From NCBI RefSeq assembly GCF_020622355.1, contig NZ_WHVL01000001.1, forward strand, positions 930,001 to 994,000: a DNA stretch of 64,000 nucleotides. The letters are read 5' to 3'. The DNA is from Vreelandella malpeensis (lineage in GTDB: Bacteria; Pseudomonadota; Gammaproteobacteria; Pseudomonadales; Halomonadaceae). The position numbers and the translations under genes are program-made. How positions within the stretch are numbered: position 1 is the stretch's first letter; every line of letters begins with the position of its first letter. The notes beneath the pieces are model-generated. The model was not told where the DNA came from, made no database searches, and saw only the letters and a program-made list of their open reading frames with translations. This document shows, piece after piece, positions 1 through 9,118 of the stretch.

Positions 1-1555
1 GCCAGTTCTCCCCCACCATGCCCGCGGCGATGAACACCGCGCCGCACACCGGCGGCGTGATGGTGGAGAGCAAGGCGAACCAGAACACGAACAGGTGCGC
101 CAGCAGCGGCGAAAGTCCGAGGGAGGTCAGCGCAGGCCCCGCCACGGACACGCAGATGACGTAGGCGGCGGTCGTGGGCACTTCCATGCCCAGTATCAGG
201 CAGGCAAGTGCTGTGAGCAGCAGCGCCGGCCAGAGCATGTCGTTCGAGAGTGACAGGATCCCCGAGGTGATTTTCACACCGAGCCCGGTCAGCGACAGCA
301 CGCCGACCACTACCGAGGCGCAGATGATAATCGCCCCGATCACCGCGATCTGGCGCCCGGCGGTGAGGGCAGCCTCGCTGAGCCGCTCGACGAAACCCGG
401 CAGCGAGAAGCGCAGCCGCACGTTGAACAGCAAAAGCGCCATGCCGGCGAAGATGGCGATGCTCGCCGCGTACTGCGGCGTGAAACCGGCGAGGAAGATG
501 CGCTCGAGCAGCAGCACGAAGGGCACGGCGAAGAACAGCGAGGTGATCAGCACCTCGCGAGGTGCCGGCCGCTCGCTCTCGGCCACGGGCTTCAAGTCAT
601 GGCGGGTGGCGAAGGCATTGATACCCACCCACACGGTCAGGAAGTACAGGATCGCCGGCAGCGTCGCCGCCGCCATGATCTGGGTGTAGGGCGTACCGGT
701 CAGCTCGACCATCACGAAGGCACCGGCACCCATCAACGGCGGCATGATCTGCCCGCCGGAGGAGGCTACCGCCTCCACGGCGCCAGCAAGCGAACGCGGG
801 TAACCCAGGCGCACCATCGAGGGAATGGTGATCGCCCCGGTGGAGGCCACGTTGGCGGACGCCGAGCCCGAGATCGAGCCCATCAGCGCCGAAGAGATCA
901 CCGAGACCTTCGCCCCGCCGCCGGTGAGCCGCCCGGCGATGGCGGAAGCCAGGTTCATGAACCCCTGCCCCGCCTCGCCTGCGTTGAGCACCGCACCGAA
1001 GATGACGAAGATTGCCACCACACTGACGCTCACGCCGGTCAGCGACCCCCAGAGCCCGCCTTCGGCGATGGTCAAGGTGCCCACCAGGCTCGGCAGCGGA
1101 ATGCCCGCATGGCCGAAGGCGCCGGGCACGTGCTCGCCGAGCACGCCGTAGGCAAGCGCGATCAGCGCCACCAGCGGCAGCGGCCACCCGATCGCCCGGC
1201 GCGCGGCTTCCAGCGCCAGCAGGATCAGGAACACGCCGATGGCCATCTGCAGATGGGTATCGATGAACCCGTACTGGTTGGCCAGCGCCGGTTCGTTGAA
1301 GGCGATGTAGCCGCAGGCCGCCACGCCCAGAAGCGTCAGCAGCCAGCCGCTGGCGCGCTGCACTCGCGTGCGCGCCATGTAGACCAGCACCCAGGGCAGC
1401 AACAGCGCCATGTGCAGGGGCCGGCTGACCAGCGCCGGGGCCAGGCCGTAGAACACCAGGCCAAGGTGGAAGGCGACACTTGCCGCGCCAAGGGCCACCC
1501 AGCCGCTCGCCCAGGGGCGCGCCGGTTGGAGGGAAGTATCAAAAGGAGCCTGCAT
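1..1555 (-). CDS. TRAP transporter permease, 4TM/12TM fused type (partial)
   Basis: Inner-membrane permease of a tripartite (TRAP) secondary transporter in which the small DctQ-like and large DctM-like subunits are fused. Translating the minus strand from the ATG at 1555 gives an open frame of about 518 codons that runs off the left edge, so the C-terminus is missing. It is almost all hydrophobic helices, with conserved DctM-like stretches such as GSISGSASANVASTGAITIP and SSGGQIMPPLMGAGAF. The start follows the solute-binding gene by 65 bp, the usual order of TAXI-type TRAP operons, which use a Na+ gradient for organic acid uptake. The substrate cannot be read from sequence. Confidence 0.88.
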   Translation of the reverse strand, partial: MQAPFDTSLQPARPWASGWVALGAASVAFHLGLVFYGLAPALVSRPLHMALLLPWVLVYMARTRVQRASGWLLTLLGVAACGYIAFNEPALANQYGFIDTHLQMAIGVFLILLALEAARRAIGWPLPLVALIALAYGVLGEHVPGAFGHAGIPLPSLVGTLTIAEGGLWGSLTGVSVSVVAIFVIFGAVLNAGEAGQGFMNLASAIAGRLTGGGAKVSVISSALMGSISGSASANVASTGAITIPSMVRLGYPRSLAGAVEAVASSGGQIMPPLMGAGAFVMVELTGTPYTQIMAAATLPAILYFLTVWVGINAFATRHDLKPVAESERPAPREVLITSLFFAVPFVLLLERIFLAGFTPQYAASIAIFAGMALLLFNVRLRFSLPGFVERLSEAALTAGRQIAVIGAIIICASVVVGVLSLTGLGVKITSGILSLSNDMLWPALLLTALACLILGMEVPTTAAYVICVSVAGPALTSLGLSPLLAHLFVFWFALLSTITPPVCGAVFIAAGMVGENW

Positions 1556-1575
1556 CGAAGGTGCCTATCGACGAA

Positions 1576-1606
1576 ATCCCCCCGCAGGCGGCGCCCGCGG
1601 GGGGAT
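1576..1606 (-). other. GC-rich intercistronic hairpin between TAXI binding protein and TRAP permease
   Basis: A perfect 10-bp inverted repeat (ATCCCCCCGC / GCGGGGGGAT) with an 11-nt loop lies between the two TRAP genes. No T-run follows on the minus strand, so it looks like an mRNA-stabilising or attenuating element rather than a full terminator. Such an element would keep the binding protein in excess over the permease. Confidence 0.6.
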
Positions 1607-1620
1607 ACAAGGAGGAGGAA

Positions 1621-2598
1621 TCAGCGCAGCGCGTCGGGAATGTCGATGCCGGCTTCGTCGTAGTAGCGCAGCGCGCCGGGGTGCAGCGGCGTGATCATCT
1701 GCGCGAGCATGTCCGGGGTGATGGCCCCCCACCAGGCCGCCTCTTCGGCCATGGCGTCGCGACGCTCCCAGAAGGCCTTGGTGAGCGCGTAGGCGGTCTC
1801 GTCGTCCATCTGCGCGGTGGTGAAGGCCATGACCGGCAGCGACGTGGTATGCACGTCCTCGTCGACACCCGGATAAGTGCCGCCGGGAATCACCTGGGCC
1901 GTGGCCCCGGTCTGCTCGATCTGCTCGTCGGTCAAGCTCACCAGGGTGATCGGCATGCTGGCAGCGATCTCGATCACGTTGGGCGTGGGAAAGGAGCTGG
2001 CGGTGACGAAGGCATCGATCTGGCCGTTCTTCAGCGCGTCCGGGCCGCTGCCCAGCGCCGCATCGGCGATGCGCACGTCACCGTCCAGCCCGAACAGCTC
2101 GAGGTAGCGCTGCGCCTCGCGGGCGCCATAGGTGCCGCGGCCGATCAGCACGTGCTTGTCGGCGAGCGCCTCGACCCCGGCGGTGCCGTGATCGCCGGCG
2201 ATGACGAAGTGCATGGTGATCGAGGGAATCGGGAACAGTCCGCGGATTTCCTGAAAGCGCGGGCTCTGACGCTGGGCAAAGGGCCCCTCGCCCTGCATCG
2301 CCTGTTCGACCAGCGCCGGCGGCGTGGTGAACACGTAGTTGCCCTGGCGCGCCATCACCTCCATGACGTTCTGCACCGAGCCCTGGCTCTCCTCGAGCGT
2401 CAGAATGATGGCGTCGTCGGTCTCCTCGCGGATCGCCTCGGAGAGCTCGACGCCCATCTGGTAGTAGGCCGTTCCCGCCGAGGAGGACTTGTAGGTGATA
2501 CGCGTCTGCGCCTGGGCGGAAAACGCGAGCGTGGTCGTGGTGAGCAGCGCGACCGAGAGCGTCAGCGCGCGATGAAGAGAGCGAATCGAGTAGCGCAT
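1621..2598 (-). CDS. TAXI family TRAP transporter solute-binding protein
   Basis: Periplasmic binding protein of the TRAP system, 325 aa. I start it at the ATG at 2598 because GAAGGA lies just upstream and the first ~31 residues form a typical signal peptide (basic MRYSIRSLHR, hydrophobic core, cut near AQA). The open frame extends further upstream but without a signal-like sequence. The mature protein begins with a TAXI-family pattern (TRITYKSSSAGTAYYQMG) followed by the GRGTYGAREA region. It captures an unknown organic anion and passes it to the fused permease encoded downstream. Confidence 0.87.
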   Translation of the reverse strand: MRYSIRSLHRALTLSVALLTTTTLAFSAQAQTRITYKSSSAGTAYYQMGVELSEAIREETDDAIILTLEESQGSVQNVMEVMARQGNYVFTTPPALVEQAMQGEGPFAQRQSPRFQEIRGLFPIPSITMHFVIAGDHGTAGVEALADKHVLIGRGTYGAREAQRYLELFGLDGDVRIADAALGSGPDALKNGQIDAFVTASSFPTPNVIEIAASMPITLVSLTDEQIEQTGATAQVIPGGTYPGVDEDVHTTSLPVMAFTTAQMDDETAYALTKAFWERRDAMAEEAAWWGAITPDMLAQMITPLHPGALRYYDEAGIDIPDALR

Positions 2599-2937
2599 GG
2601 GCGTCCTTCGTATGTTCAGCCCCCGTCGAGGGGGTCTCGTTTTAATGGCCCGGGGCGGGCCTTGCAGGGCTAACATACCACGGTGCGCCTTGCCAGGCAG
2701 CTCCCCCGGGTAGCCAAAGGCATGCCGGCTTCGACCAATGGCTAACGCCCCCAGCAGGTATGCCACCCGCCAGTGGCGAAGGCTATTAGCGAAACGGTTA
2801 ATTTCCTAAAAAAAGACGTCTCGACACCGCCCCGATGCGGCTTTGTTCGGTTTTATTCCGTATTGGCGCAAAAGCTCGATTGTTAAACTGACTTTGCTTA
2901 TTCCCGCCTATTACAACGTCTATAGGATGAATGCCTT

Positions 2938-4416
2938 ATGCCTTTGCTCGATAGCAGTCTCGGCCGGCCACGATGCACGCGTGGCCGGCTTTTCGTATTG
3001 GCCTGCGCGCTGCTCGCCTTCGCGCCATCGGCGCTGGCGATCACCGGCGAGCTCGACCTGACCGCGACCGGGATCGGCCTGTTCGCCCTGGCGGTGTTCG
3101 TGGTGGCCTACGCGCTGGTGATGCTCGAAGAGAAGATCCACATGCGCAAGTCCAAACCCGTGCTGGTGGCGGCGGGTGTGATCTGGGGGCTGATCGGCTT
3201 CGTCTACGTGCAGAACGGCTTGTCGGAAACCTCCGAGTACGCGTTTCGCATGACGCTTCTGGAGTTCACCGAGCTGATGCTGTTCCTCCTGGTGGCGATG
3301 ACTTACATCAACGCCATGGAGGAGCGACGAGTGTTCGATGCGCTGCGCTCCTGGATGCTGCGCAAGGGGTTCAACTACCGCACCCTGTTCTGGCTGACCG
3401 GTGGGCTCGCCTTTCTGCTCTCGCCGGTCGCCGACAACCTGACCACGGCGCTTTTGATGTGCGCGGTGATCACCAAGGTTGCCGAGGGCGACAAGCGCTT
3501 CATCAACCTGGCCTGCATCAACATCGTGGTGGGCGCCAATGCCGGAGGCGCATTCAGCCCCTTCGGCGACATCACCACGCTGATGGTCTGGCAGGCGGGT
3601 ATCCTCGAGTTCCAGGAATTCTTCATCCTGTTTCTGCCGGCGCTGGTCAACTTCCTGGTGCCGGCGCTGATCATGAGCGCGTTCATCAAGGACCAGAAAC
3701 CGGCAAGCGTCCACGAGGAGGTGCTGCTCAAGCGCGGCGCGCGGCGCATCATCGCGCTGTTCTTGCTGACCATCGCCACGGCGGTGGCCTGCCATACGCT
3801 GCTGGATCTGCCGCCGGTGCTGGGCATGATGACCGGGCTTGGCTACCTGCAGTTCTTCGGTTTCTACCTGCGCAAGAGCCTGCCGCGCTCGCTTGCCCGC
3901 AAGCGCGAGCGCTACAGTCGCCTGGGCGACAACAAGAAGCTCGAGCAGCTGGGCAGCGTGGTGCCCTTCGATGTGTTCAACCGCGTGGCCCGCGCCGAGT
4001 GGGACACCCTGCTGTTCTTCTACGGCGTGGTGATGTGCGTCGGCGGGCTCGGGTTCATGGGCTACCTGGGGCTTCTGTCCGAGGCGCTCTACAGCGGCTG
4101 GAACCCGACCTGGGCCAACGTCACGCTCGGCGTGGTTTCAGCGGTGGTGGACAACATCCCGGTGATGTTCGCCGTGCTCACCATGCAGCCAGCCATGTCC
4201 GAAGGCCAGTGGCTGTTGATCACCCTGACCGCCGGCGTTGGCGGAAGCCTTCTGTCGATCGGCTCAGCGGCGGGGGTCGCGGTGATGGGCCAGGCCCGGG
4301 GCGCCTACACCTTCATGGGGCACCTGCGCTGGGCGCCGGTGATCCTGCTGGGCTATGTGGCGAGCATCCTGGTGCATCTGTGGCTCAACGCGGGCAGCTT
4401 CGCTGCCCTGGGGTGA
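2938..4416 (+). CDS. nhaD: Na+/H+ antiporter NhaD
   Basis: Inner-membrane antiporter that expels Na+ (and Li+) in exchange for protons, 492 aa, the expected NhaD length. The N-terminus has a cleavable-looking hydrophobic segment ending near ALA, then about 12 membrane helices. Conserved ion-transporter motifs are visible, such as SPVADNLTTALLM, NAGGAFSPFGDITTLM and VVDNIPVMFAVL, with paired Asp-Asn sites typical of the family. The gene stands alone: the divergent side holds the TRAP operon and the next gene (GST) converges with a 10-bp gap. It fits a halophile that must control cytoplasmic sodium. Confidence 0.93.
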   Translation: MPLLDSSLGRPRCTRGRLFVLACALLAFAPSALAITGELDLTATGIGLFALAVFVVAYALVMLEEKIHMRKSKPVLVAAGVIWGLIGFVYVQNGLSETSEYAFRMTLLEFTELMLFLLVAMTYINAMEERRVFDALRSWMLRKGFNYRTLFWLTGGLAFLLSPVADNLTTALLMCAVITKVAEGDKRFINLACINIVVGANAGGAFSPFGDITTLMVWQAGILEFQEFFILFLPALVNFLVPALIMSAFIKDQKPASVHEEVLLKRGARRIIALFLLTIATAVACHTLLDLPPVLGMMTGLGYLQFFGFYLRKSLPRSLARKRERYSRLGDNKKLEQLGSVVPFDVFNRVARAEWDTLLFFYGVVMCVGGLGFMGYLGLLSEALYSGWNPTWANVTLGVVSAVVDNIPVMFAVLTMQPAMSEGQWLLITLTAGVGGSLLSIGSAAGVAVMGQARGAYTFMGHLRWAPVILLGYVASILVHLWLNAGSFAALG

Positions 4417-4426
4417 GTTGCGAGGC

Positions 4427-5095
4427 TCAGCGCTCGGGAAGATCCAGTGGCCCCACCCGGTCGATCACGCGTTGCCAGGCGGGGTCGCTTTCGAGCCGTC
4501 GGAGGTAGGCGTCGATCGCCGGGTAGCGTGACAGCGAGCGGGTGCCTTTCAGCGCCAGCATGGGAAAGCTCATCTGCACGTCGGCACCGCTTGGCCAGAC
4601 GCCGCCGAAACTGCCCTTGTCGGCCAGGTGCGCCTCGATGAAATCGAGGTGACGATCGAGCTGCGGGTCGAGAAAGCGCTCGCGGATCGCCGCACTGATA
4701 CCCTTGGCGACCGGGCGTACCAACGCCGGCGACTGCTTGGGTATTTGACTGAAGACCAGGCTCATCAGCAGAAGCGGCATCAGCGAGCCTTCGGCGTAGT
4801 GCAGCCAGTAGCGGTAGTCGACCCACTCGCGGGTCTCGTCGACATTCGGCTGCAGGCGCCCGTCGCCGTAGCGCTGCACCAGATAGTCGACGATCGCCCC
4901 GGACTCGGCGACGGTCAGCTCGCCGTCGGTGATCACCGGTGACTTGCCCAACGGATGCACTTCTCGCAGCGCCTTGGGCGCCTGCATGTGCTTGTCGCGC
5001 CGGTAGACCGTCACGTCGTACTCGAGCCCGAGCAGTTCGAGCAGCCAGATCACCCGGTGCGAGCGGGATTTCTCGAGATGATGTACCTGGATCAT
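4427..5095 (-). CDS. Glutathione S-transferase family protein
   Basis: Cytosolic GST-fold enzyme of 222 aa. The thioredoxin-like N-terminal domain (about residues 1-80) begins MIQVHHLEKSRSHRVIWLLE, with Ser in the position where this class activates glutathione, then HPLGKSPVITDG (cis-Pro loop) and ESGAIVDYL. The rest is the helical C-terminal domain. I chose the ATG at 5095, which has AAGGAG 7 nt upstream. The open frame continues further upstream, but that part is the antisense-like shadow of the next gene. Its substrate is unknown; detoxification or thiol redox chemistry is the usual role. Confidence 0.88.
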   Translation of the reverse strand: MIQVHHLEKSRSHRVIWLLELLGLEYDVTVYRRDKHMQAPKALREVHPLGKSPVITDGELTVAESGAIVDYLVQRYGDGRLQPNVDETREWVDYRYWLHYAEGSLMPLLLMSLVFSQIPKQSPALVRPVAKGISAAIRERFLDPQLDRHLDFIEAHLADKGSFGGVWPSGADVQMSFPMLALKGTRSLSRYPAIDAYLRRLESDPAWQRVIDRVGPLDLPER

Positions 5096-5136
5096 GATCG
5101 CTCCTTGGCGGCGATGAGTGACGTTCACAGCGTGGC

Positions 5137-5715
5137 CTAGGTGCGCCGGGTTTGCCACCATCGCGCCAGCAGATCCCGTGGCGACCACTGACCCTGAAGC
5201 CAGGGTGCGAGCAGCCGCGTGGAGAGCGGAATGAACACGAACACCATGATCGGCGTGAGCGCCAGGGTGCTGGCCAGCACGCGCGGCACCAGCGGCCAGC
5301 CGGCGAGCCAGTCGCCGAACAGCAGCTGGAAGGCAAGCGAGATGGGGAAGAACGCCAGCCACACCGCCACCGCCTGCTTCCAGCGCGGGGTGGGCTCGAC
5401 ACCTTCCATGTGGAACCAGGCACCCAGACCCGTGGCGCGCTGCTCGCTGGGCGAGTCGAACAGACCCTGGCCGCGTTTGAGCCAGCCGCTGCGCGAGGCG
5501 GACTGCTGCCAGATCTCGAGGGTGTCGGGGTCGGCGAAGCGAAACACGATCTGGTACTCGTCGTCGCCTTGGGGCGGGGCGAGCACGCCGGAGCCGAGGT
5601 AGCCGGGAAAGTCCGCGGCCAGGTCGCGCCCCTCGTTGAGCCAGCGGTGGAAGTCGTGATAGCGGCCGTGGGCCACGCGGCGGGCCACCATCAGGGTAAC
5701 GGGCGAGGTAGACAT
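5137..5715 (-). CDS. Antibiotic biosynthesis monooxygenase (ABM) domain membrane protein
   Basis: 192 aa in two parts. Residues 1-~110 are an ABM/dimeric alpha-beta-barrel domain (VTLMVARRVAHGRYHDFHRW, FPGYLGSGV, YQIVFRFADPDTLEIWQQS). Residues ~112-170 hold two hydrophobic segments that probably anchor it in the inner membrane. This architecture is known for a family of uncharacterised ABM proteins; the true substrate is unknown and the monooxygenase name is by homology only. GGAG lies 8 nt before the ATG. It sits 41 bp upstream of the GST gene on the same strand, so the two may be co-transcribed. Confidence 0.75.
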   Translation of the reverse strand: MSTSPVTLMVARRVAHGRYHDFHRWLNEGRDLAADFPGYLGSGVLAPPQGDDEYQIVFRFADPDTLEIWQQSASRSGWLKRGQGLFDSPSEQRATGLGAWFHMEGVEPTPRWKQAVAVWLAFFPISLAFQLLFGDWLAGWPLVPRVLASTLALTPIMVFVFIPLSTRLLAPWLQGQWSPRDLLARWWQTRRT

Positions 5716-5826
5716 GGGTTATCTCCGGATCGAAAGCCGCCGGCCGGGTAGGCGGTGGCGAGCGCCCGGAGCGGGTGATCTCCGGGCGAGTGTCGCATTA
5801 TAGAAGCAATTTCGATGCCAGGGGAG

Positions 5827-6225
5827 TCAGCGCGTGGCGCTTGCCACGGGGTCGCGGCGCTCGCCGCGCTGGAAAGCGCGCACGTGGCGGTAGATGGCGA
5901 TGGCCTCCTCGATGGCGGCCACCTCGTCGTCCTTGAGCAACAGCGCCGGCGGACGGTGGCGGGGGTCGGCGAGCAGCGCGTTGACATCCAGACGGTAGCG
6001 CTCGAGCAGCGCCTCGAGAATCAGTCGCAGCCGGTACACGGCCAGCGCAAAGCGCTCCTGCTGCTGCCTGCGCCACAGCGCGTCGAGCGGATCGCTGGCG
6101 CTGTCGATGAGGCTTTTCAGGGTATTGCCGACCAGCGTCTCGGCCAGGTTCAGGTCGGGGATGACGCGAAGTACCAAGGTGTCGAGACTCATCGGCGCAA
6201 CATCATGGCGGGAGTAAGGGGTCAT
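5827..6225 (-). CDS. Hypothetical protein, 132 aa
   Basis: I do not recognise this family. The protein is mostly helical, charged and soluble, with no signal peptide, membrane segment or catalytic motif that I can see. The ATG at 6225 overlaps the stop codon of the DUF2835 gene (ATGA), which supports both the start and translational coupling. An internal ATG at 6192 (MSLDTLVLRV) is a possible alternative. It is the last gene of the PAS-GGDEF-EAL / DUF2835 / hypothetical operon. Confidence 0.65.
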   Translation of the reverse strand: MTPYSRHDVAPMSLDTLVLRVIPDLNLAETLVGNTLKSLIDSASDPLDALWRRQQQERFALAVYRLRLILEALLERYRLDVNALLADPRHRPPALLLKDDEVAAIEEAIAIYRHVRAFQRGERRDPVASATR

Positions 6226-6452
6226 GGCGAGCTCGATACGGGAGCGATGGCGCGAAAACGCCCCTGGTCGGTGAAGGTGAGTCGAAACACGCCGCGAACG
6301 CCGTCGCGTCCCACCACTCGGCGCAGCGCCTCGGCGGGAAACGCCACCCAGCGCCCGTCGACGCTGCGCGCCCGCACGCCCTGGTAGCGGCCTTCATAGT
6401 GCGCCAGGCATTCGCTGACGCTCAGGTCGAGGATCACGTCGATGGACGGCAT
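6222..6452 (-). CDS. DUF2835 family protein
   Basis: Small 76-aa protein matching the DUF2835 pattern: an N-terminal beta strand (IDVILDLSVSECLAHYEG), then DGRWVAFPAEALRRVV and a final GVRGVFRLTF strand. The function of the family is unknown. The ATG lies 2 bp after the stop codon of the GGDEF-EAL gene and its own stop overlaps the next start, so it belongs to that operon. Confidence in the gene is high because of this packing; the family name comes from pattern memory. Confidence 0.8.
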   Translation of the reverse strand: MPSIDVILDLSVSECLAHYEGRYQGVRARSVDGRWVAFPAEALRRVVGRDGVRGVFRLTFTDQGRFRAIAPVSSSP

Positions 6453-6454
6453 GA

Positions 6455-8344
6455 TCAGGGGCTACCGCGAGCCGGCGCCAGCGCCTGCCACTCGCGGCGC
6501 TCGGGCCAGCGGCGCAGCCATTCGGGCACCTCTTCGGCGGGCATCGGCCGGGCGATGCCGTAGCCCTGGGCCAGATCGCAGCCCAGCGAGAGCAGCGCCT
6601 CGGCGTGGGCCAGCGTCTCGACCCCCTCGGCGATCATGGGCTTCTTGAAGCGGTTGGCCATGTAGATCACGCTCTCGACGATCGCCATGTCGTCCTGATC
6701 GACAAGCATGTCGCGCACGAAACTCTGGTCGATCTTGATCAGATTCACCGGCAACTGGCGCAGGTGGGTCAGCGACGAGAAGCCGGTGCCGAAGTCGTCG
6801 ATGGCGAACCCCACGCCCAGCGTCTGGCAGCAGGCCATGTTCACCAATGCCGACTGGGTATCGTGGATGGCTGCGCTCTCCAGCACCTCGAGCTTCAGAA
6901 GGCTGGGACAGACGTTGGGATGGGTGGCCAGAAACGCCGACAGCCGCTGGCTGAAATCCTTCACCAGCAGGTGCGACGGGCTGATGTTCACGCTCACCGG
7001 CAGCGCCGTGCCCGCCCTCTGCCACTCGGCGAGCTGGCGCAGCGCCTCGCCCAGCACCCACTCGCCCAGGTCGACTTCGAGCGGCGTGCTCTCGACGATG
7101 GGTAGAAACGCCGCCGGGGAGAGCAGGCCCTCTTGCGGATGCTGCCAGCGCACCAGCGCCTCGAGCCCGACCACCCGACCGCTGCGCATGTCGACCTGCG
7201 GCTGGTAAAAAAGGCGCAGCTCGTCGTTGTCGAGCGCGTCGAGAAAGCGCTGGCGCTGCTCGTTGCGCGCCTGCAGCAGGCGGTCCTGGTCCGGGTCGAA
7301 GAAGTGGTAGGTGTCGCGGCCGCGCTGCTTGGCGCGATACATCGCCTGGTTGGCATGGCGCAACAGCACGTCGCCCTGAGCGTAGTCGTCGGGGTAGAGC
7401 GTGACCCCGAGGCTCACCGTCAGGTAGATGCTGTGACCGTCGATCATCATGGGCTGGCGAATCGAGTTCAACAGCGCCTCGAAGTACGCCTCGTCCACAC
7501 TGTGATGCAGCAGCAGCACGAACTCGTCGCCGCCCACCCGGGCCAGCACATCGTCGCCGAACAGCAGGTGGCTGACGCGCCGGGAGAAGGCGGCGAGCAG
7601 CGTGTCGGCGGCCTGAGCGCCCAGGCGCTCGTTGAGGATCTGGAAGTGGTCGATATCCAGCGAGCACACCGCCAGCGGCAAGTCTCTCGCCTCGGCGTGC
7701 TGGATCGACTCCTGGATCAGCTGGGTCAGAAGCTGGAGATTGGGGAGTCCGGTGAGCGAATCGAAGTAGATCTCGCGGTTGAGGTGGCGCGCGTGGGCGG
7801 GAATGGCGGAGAGATCGGACAGCACGATGACGTGGCAGGCCACCCGCCCCTGCTCGTCGCGCACCCGATTGGTCGACATCATCGCCGGGTAGAAGCGTCC
7901 GTCGTGGCTCTTGTAGCTCACCTGGCTCTTGCTGCGATCGCGCAGCTGAATGTCGCCCGTCAGGCGTGATGGCCGGCCATCCTCGAGCGCGAGAATGCTG
8001 AACGACTCGAGGCAGTGGCCGAGTACCGCAGCACGCGAAAGCCCCGTCAGCTCGCAGAACGCCGGGTTGACGTCGCTGATCCGGTTGGCCGCATCGGTGA
8101 TGATGATGGCTTCATTGGCATGACCAAAAGCCGTTTCGCCGGGCGACAAGGCGGCGTTGGAGACGACGACCGACAGGGAGGCGTCGCTGGGCGGCGCAAG
8201 GTCGCGATGTTGCTGGGCCAATGACTGCTCCTTAGGCAGATCGAATAGCGGGCGGCGCGCGACGGTTGTTGTTGATGGAAAATCGCGCAGGCGCTTTATC
8301 GTCTTGCTCAACCGATATTCTTGCTCAACCGATATAGCGGTCAT
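6455..8344 (-). CDS. PAS-GGDEF-EAL c-di-GMP turnover protein
   Basis: Cytosolic bifunctional-type c-di-GMP enzyme, 629 aa: PAS sensor (about residues 70-180), GGDEF domain (about 190-350) with intact GGDEF at 271-275, and EAL domain (about 365-620) with EALVRW at 395-400. EAL metal and catalytic residues appear intact (VNISP, DDFGTGFSS, KIDQSF, AEGVE), so phosphodiesterase activity is likely. The GGDEF signature is also intact, but the residues before it (FGDDVLARV) lack the RxxD inhibitory site. There are no membrane segments, so the PAS domain probably senses a cytoplasmic cue. A 17-bp tandem duplication falls in codons 3-14, which makes the exact N-terminus uncertain. Confidence 0.9.
   Translation of the reverse strand: MTAISVEQEYRLSKTIKRLRDFPSTTTVARRPLFDLPKEQSLAQQHRDLAPPSDASLSVVVSNAALSPGETAFGHANEAIIITDAANRISDVNPAFCELTGLSRAAVLGHCLESFSILALEDGRPSRLTGDIQLRDRSKSQVSYKSHDGRFYPAMMSTNRVRDEQGRVACHVIVLSDLSAIPAHARHLNREIYFDSLTGLPNLQLLTQLIQESIQHAEARDLPLAVCSLDIDHFQILNERLGAQAADTLLAAFSRRVSHLLFGDDVLARVGGDEFVLLLHHSVDEAYFEALLNSIRQPMMIDGHSIYLTVSLGVTLYPDDYAQGDVLLRHANQAMYRAKQRGRDTYHFFDPDQDRLLQARNEQRQRFLDALDNDELRLFYQPQVDMRSGRVVGLEALVRWQHPQEGLLSPAAFLPIVESTPLEVDLGEWVLGEALRQLAEWQRAGTALPVSVNISPSHLLVKDFSQRLSAFLATHPNVCPSLLKLEVLESAAIHDTQSALVNMACCQTLGVGFAIDDFGTGFSSLTHLRQLPVNLIKIDQSFVRDMLVDQDDMAIVESVIYMANRFKKPMIAEGVETLAHAEALLSLGCDLAQGYGIARPMPAEEVPEWLRRWPERREWQALAPARGSP
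8303..8336. repeat. 17-bp tandem duplication at the start of the GGDEF-EAL gene
   Basis: CTTGCTCAACCGATATT at 8303-8319 is followed at once by CTTGCTCAACCGATATA at 8320-8336. As 17 is not a multiple of three, the two copies are read in different frames in the gene on the minus strand, within its first 15 codons. Gain or loss of one copy would shift the frame relative to the current start. Confidence 0.85.
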
Positions 8345-8517
8345 GCGTCTGGTGTCCGGATCATCAACGCACTTGGTGTGCGCTCGACTACTTTATCCGA
8401 CAAGACCTGTACAGCGTTAGGTAGAATTCATTATGACCATAGCCCACGTCTATAGGCCACCCTTATTGGCTTTGTCCAAGCATCGCGATCGATCGAATTA
8501 CCGAGTCATTGCTCGCT

Positions 8518-9033
8518 TCATGGTGCCAACGCCGCCGCACCGAGATAGCGCTTCTCCCAATACGCCACGTCCAGCGGCACGCTGACCACCTTGCGCCCGC
8601 TGCCTGGGGCATGGATCATCTGCCGGTCGCCGCGATAGATGCCCACGTGAGTCGCCTTCGAACCACTGCCGAAGAACAGCAGATCCCCCGGGCGCGGCGT
8701 ATCGATGCCCGGCAGTGACCGGTACTGTTCGTCGGCGGTACGCGGCACGCGCATGCCGGCGGCGCGGTAGGTCATCTCGACCAGCCCCGAGCAGTCGAGC
8801 CCCTTCGGCGTATTGCCGCCGAACCGATAAGGCGTGCCGATGGCCTGCTGGGCATGGGAAAGAATCAGCGCGCGCTCCATCGAGATGCCCGCCACGGCGC
8901 CCGGGGCAGGCCCGGGCGCCGTGGCGATCTCCTTGCTGGCGCAGCCGGTCAGCAGCAACAGGGTGAAAAGCGCCGCGAAAGGGCGCATCAAAAAGGCGTG
9001 ACGCGGGGCGAACAGCGAGAGAGCGTTGAACAT
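8518..9033 (-). CDS. NlpC/P60 (C40) peptidase lipoprotein
   Basis: Probable outer-membrane or periplasmic lipoprotein that cuts peptidoglycan stem peptides. It has a lipobox (LLLLTGC) followed by a spacer rich in Ala and Pro, then an NlpC/P60 domain with the catalytic Cys in GLDCSGLVEMTYR, the His in THVGIYRGD and a third polar site near MIHAP. The total of 171 aa is similar to Spr/NlpC-type hydrolases. The start could instead be the ATG at 8988, which gives a compact lipoprotein signal MRPFAALFTLLLLTGC; neither site has a good Shine-Dalgarno. It is the last gene before the phn operon end, on the same strand. Confidence 0.88.
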   Translation of the reverse strand: MFNALSLFAPRHAFLMRPFAALFTLLLLTGCASKEIATAPGPAPGAVAGISMERALILSHAQQAIGTPYRFGGNTPKGLDCSGLVEMTYRAAGMRVPRTADEQYRSLPGIDTPRPGDLLFFGSGSKATHVGIYRGDRQMIHAPGSGRKVVSVPLDVAYWEKRYLGAAALAP

Positions 9034-9118
9034 GGAGCACTCGACCGGTGGCGTTTCGGGGTGCCCTCATCATGGCTCAAGGGCTTGCGATTCGCCACTG
9101 GATCATACACTTGGCGCG

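Noticed and set aside
5137..5715. ABM domain fused to membrane helices as a novel fusion
   Set aside because: This two-part layout is already known for a family of uncharacterised ABM proteins.
8344..8517. Possible promoter or regulatory element between the GGDEF-EAL and NlpC/P60 genes
   Set aside because: No clear -35/-10 pair or dyad could be placed with confidence; only the tandem duplication is reported.
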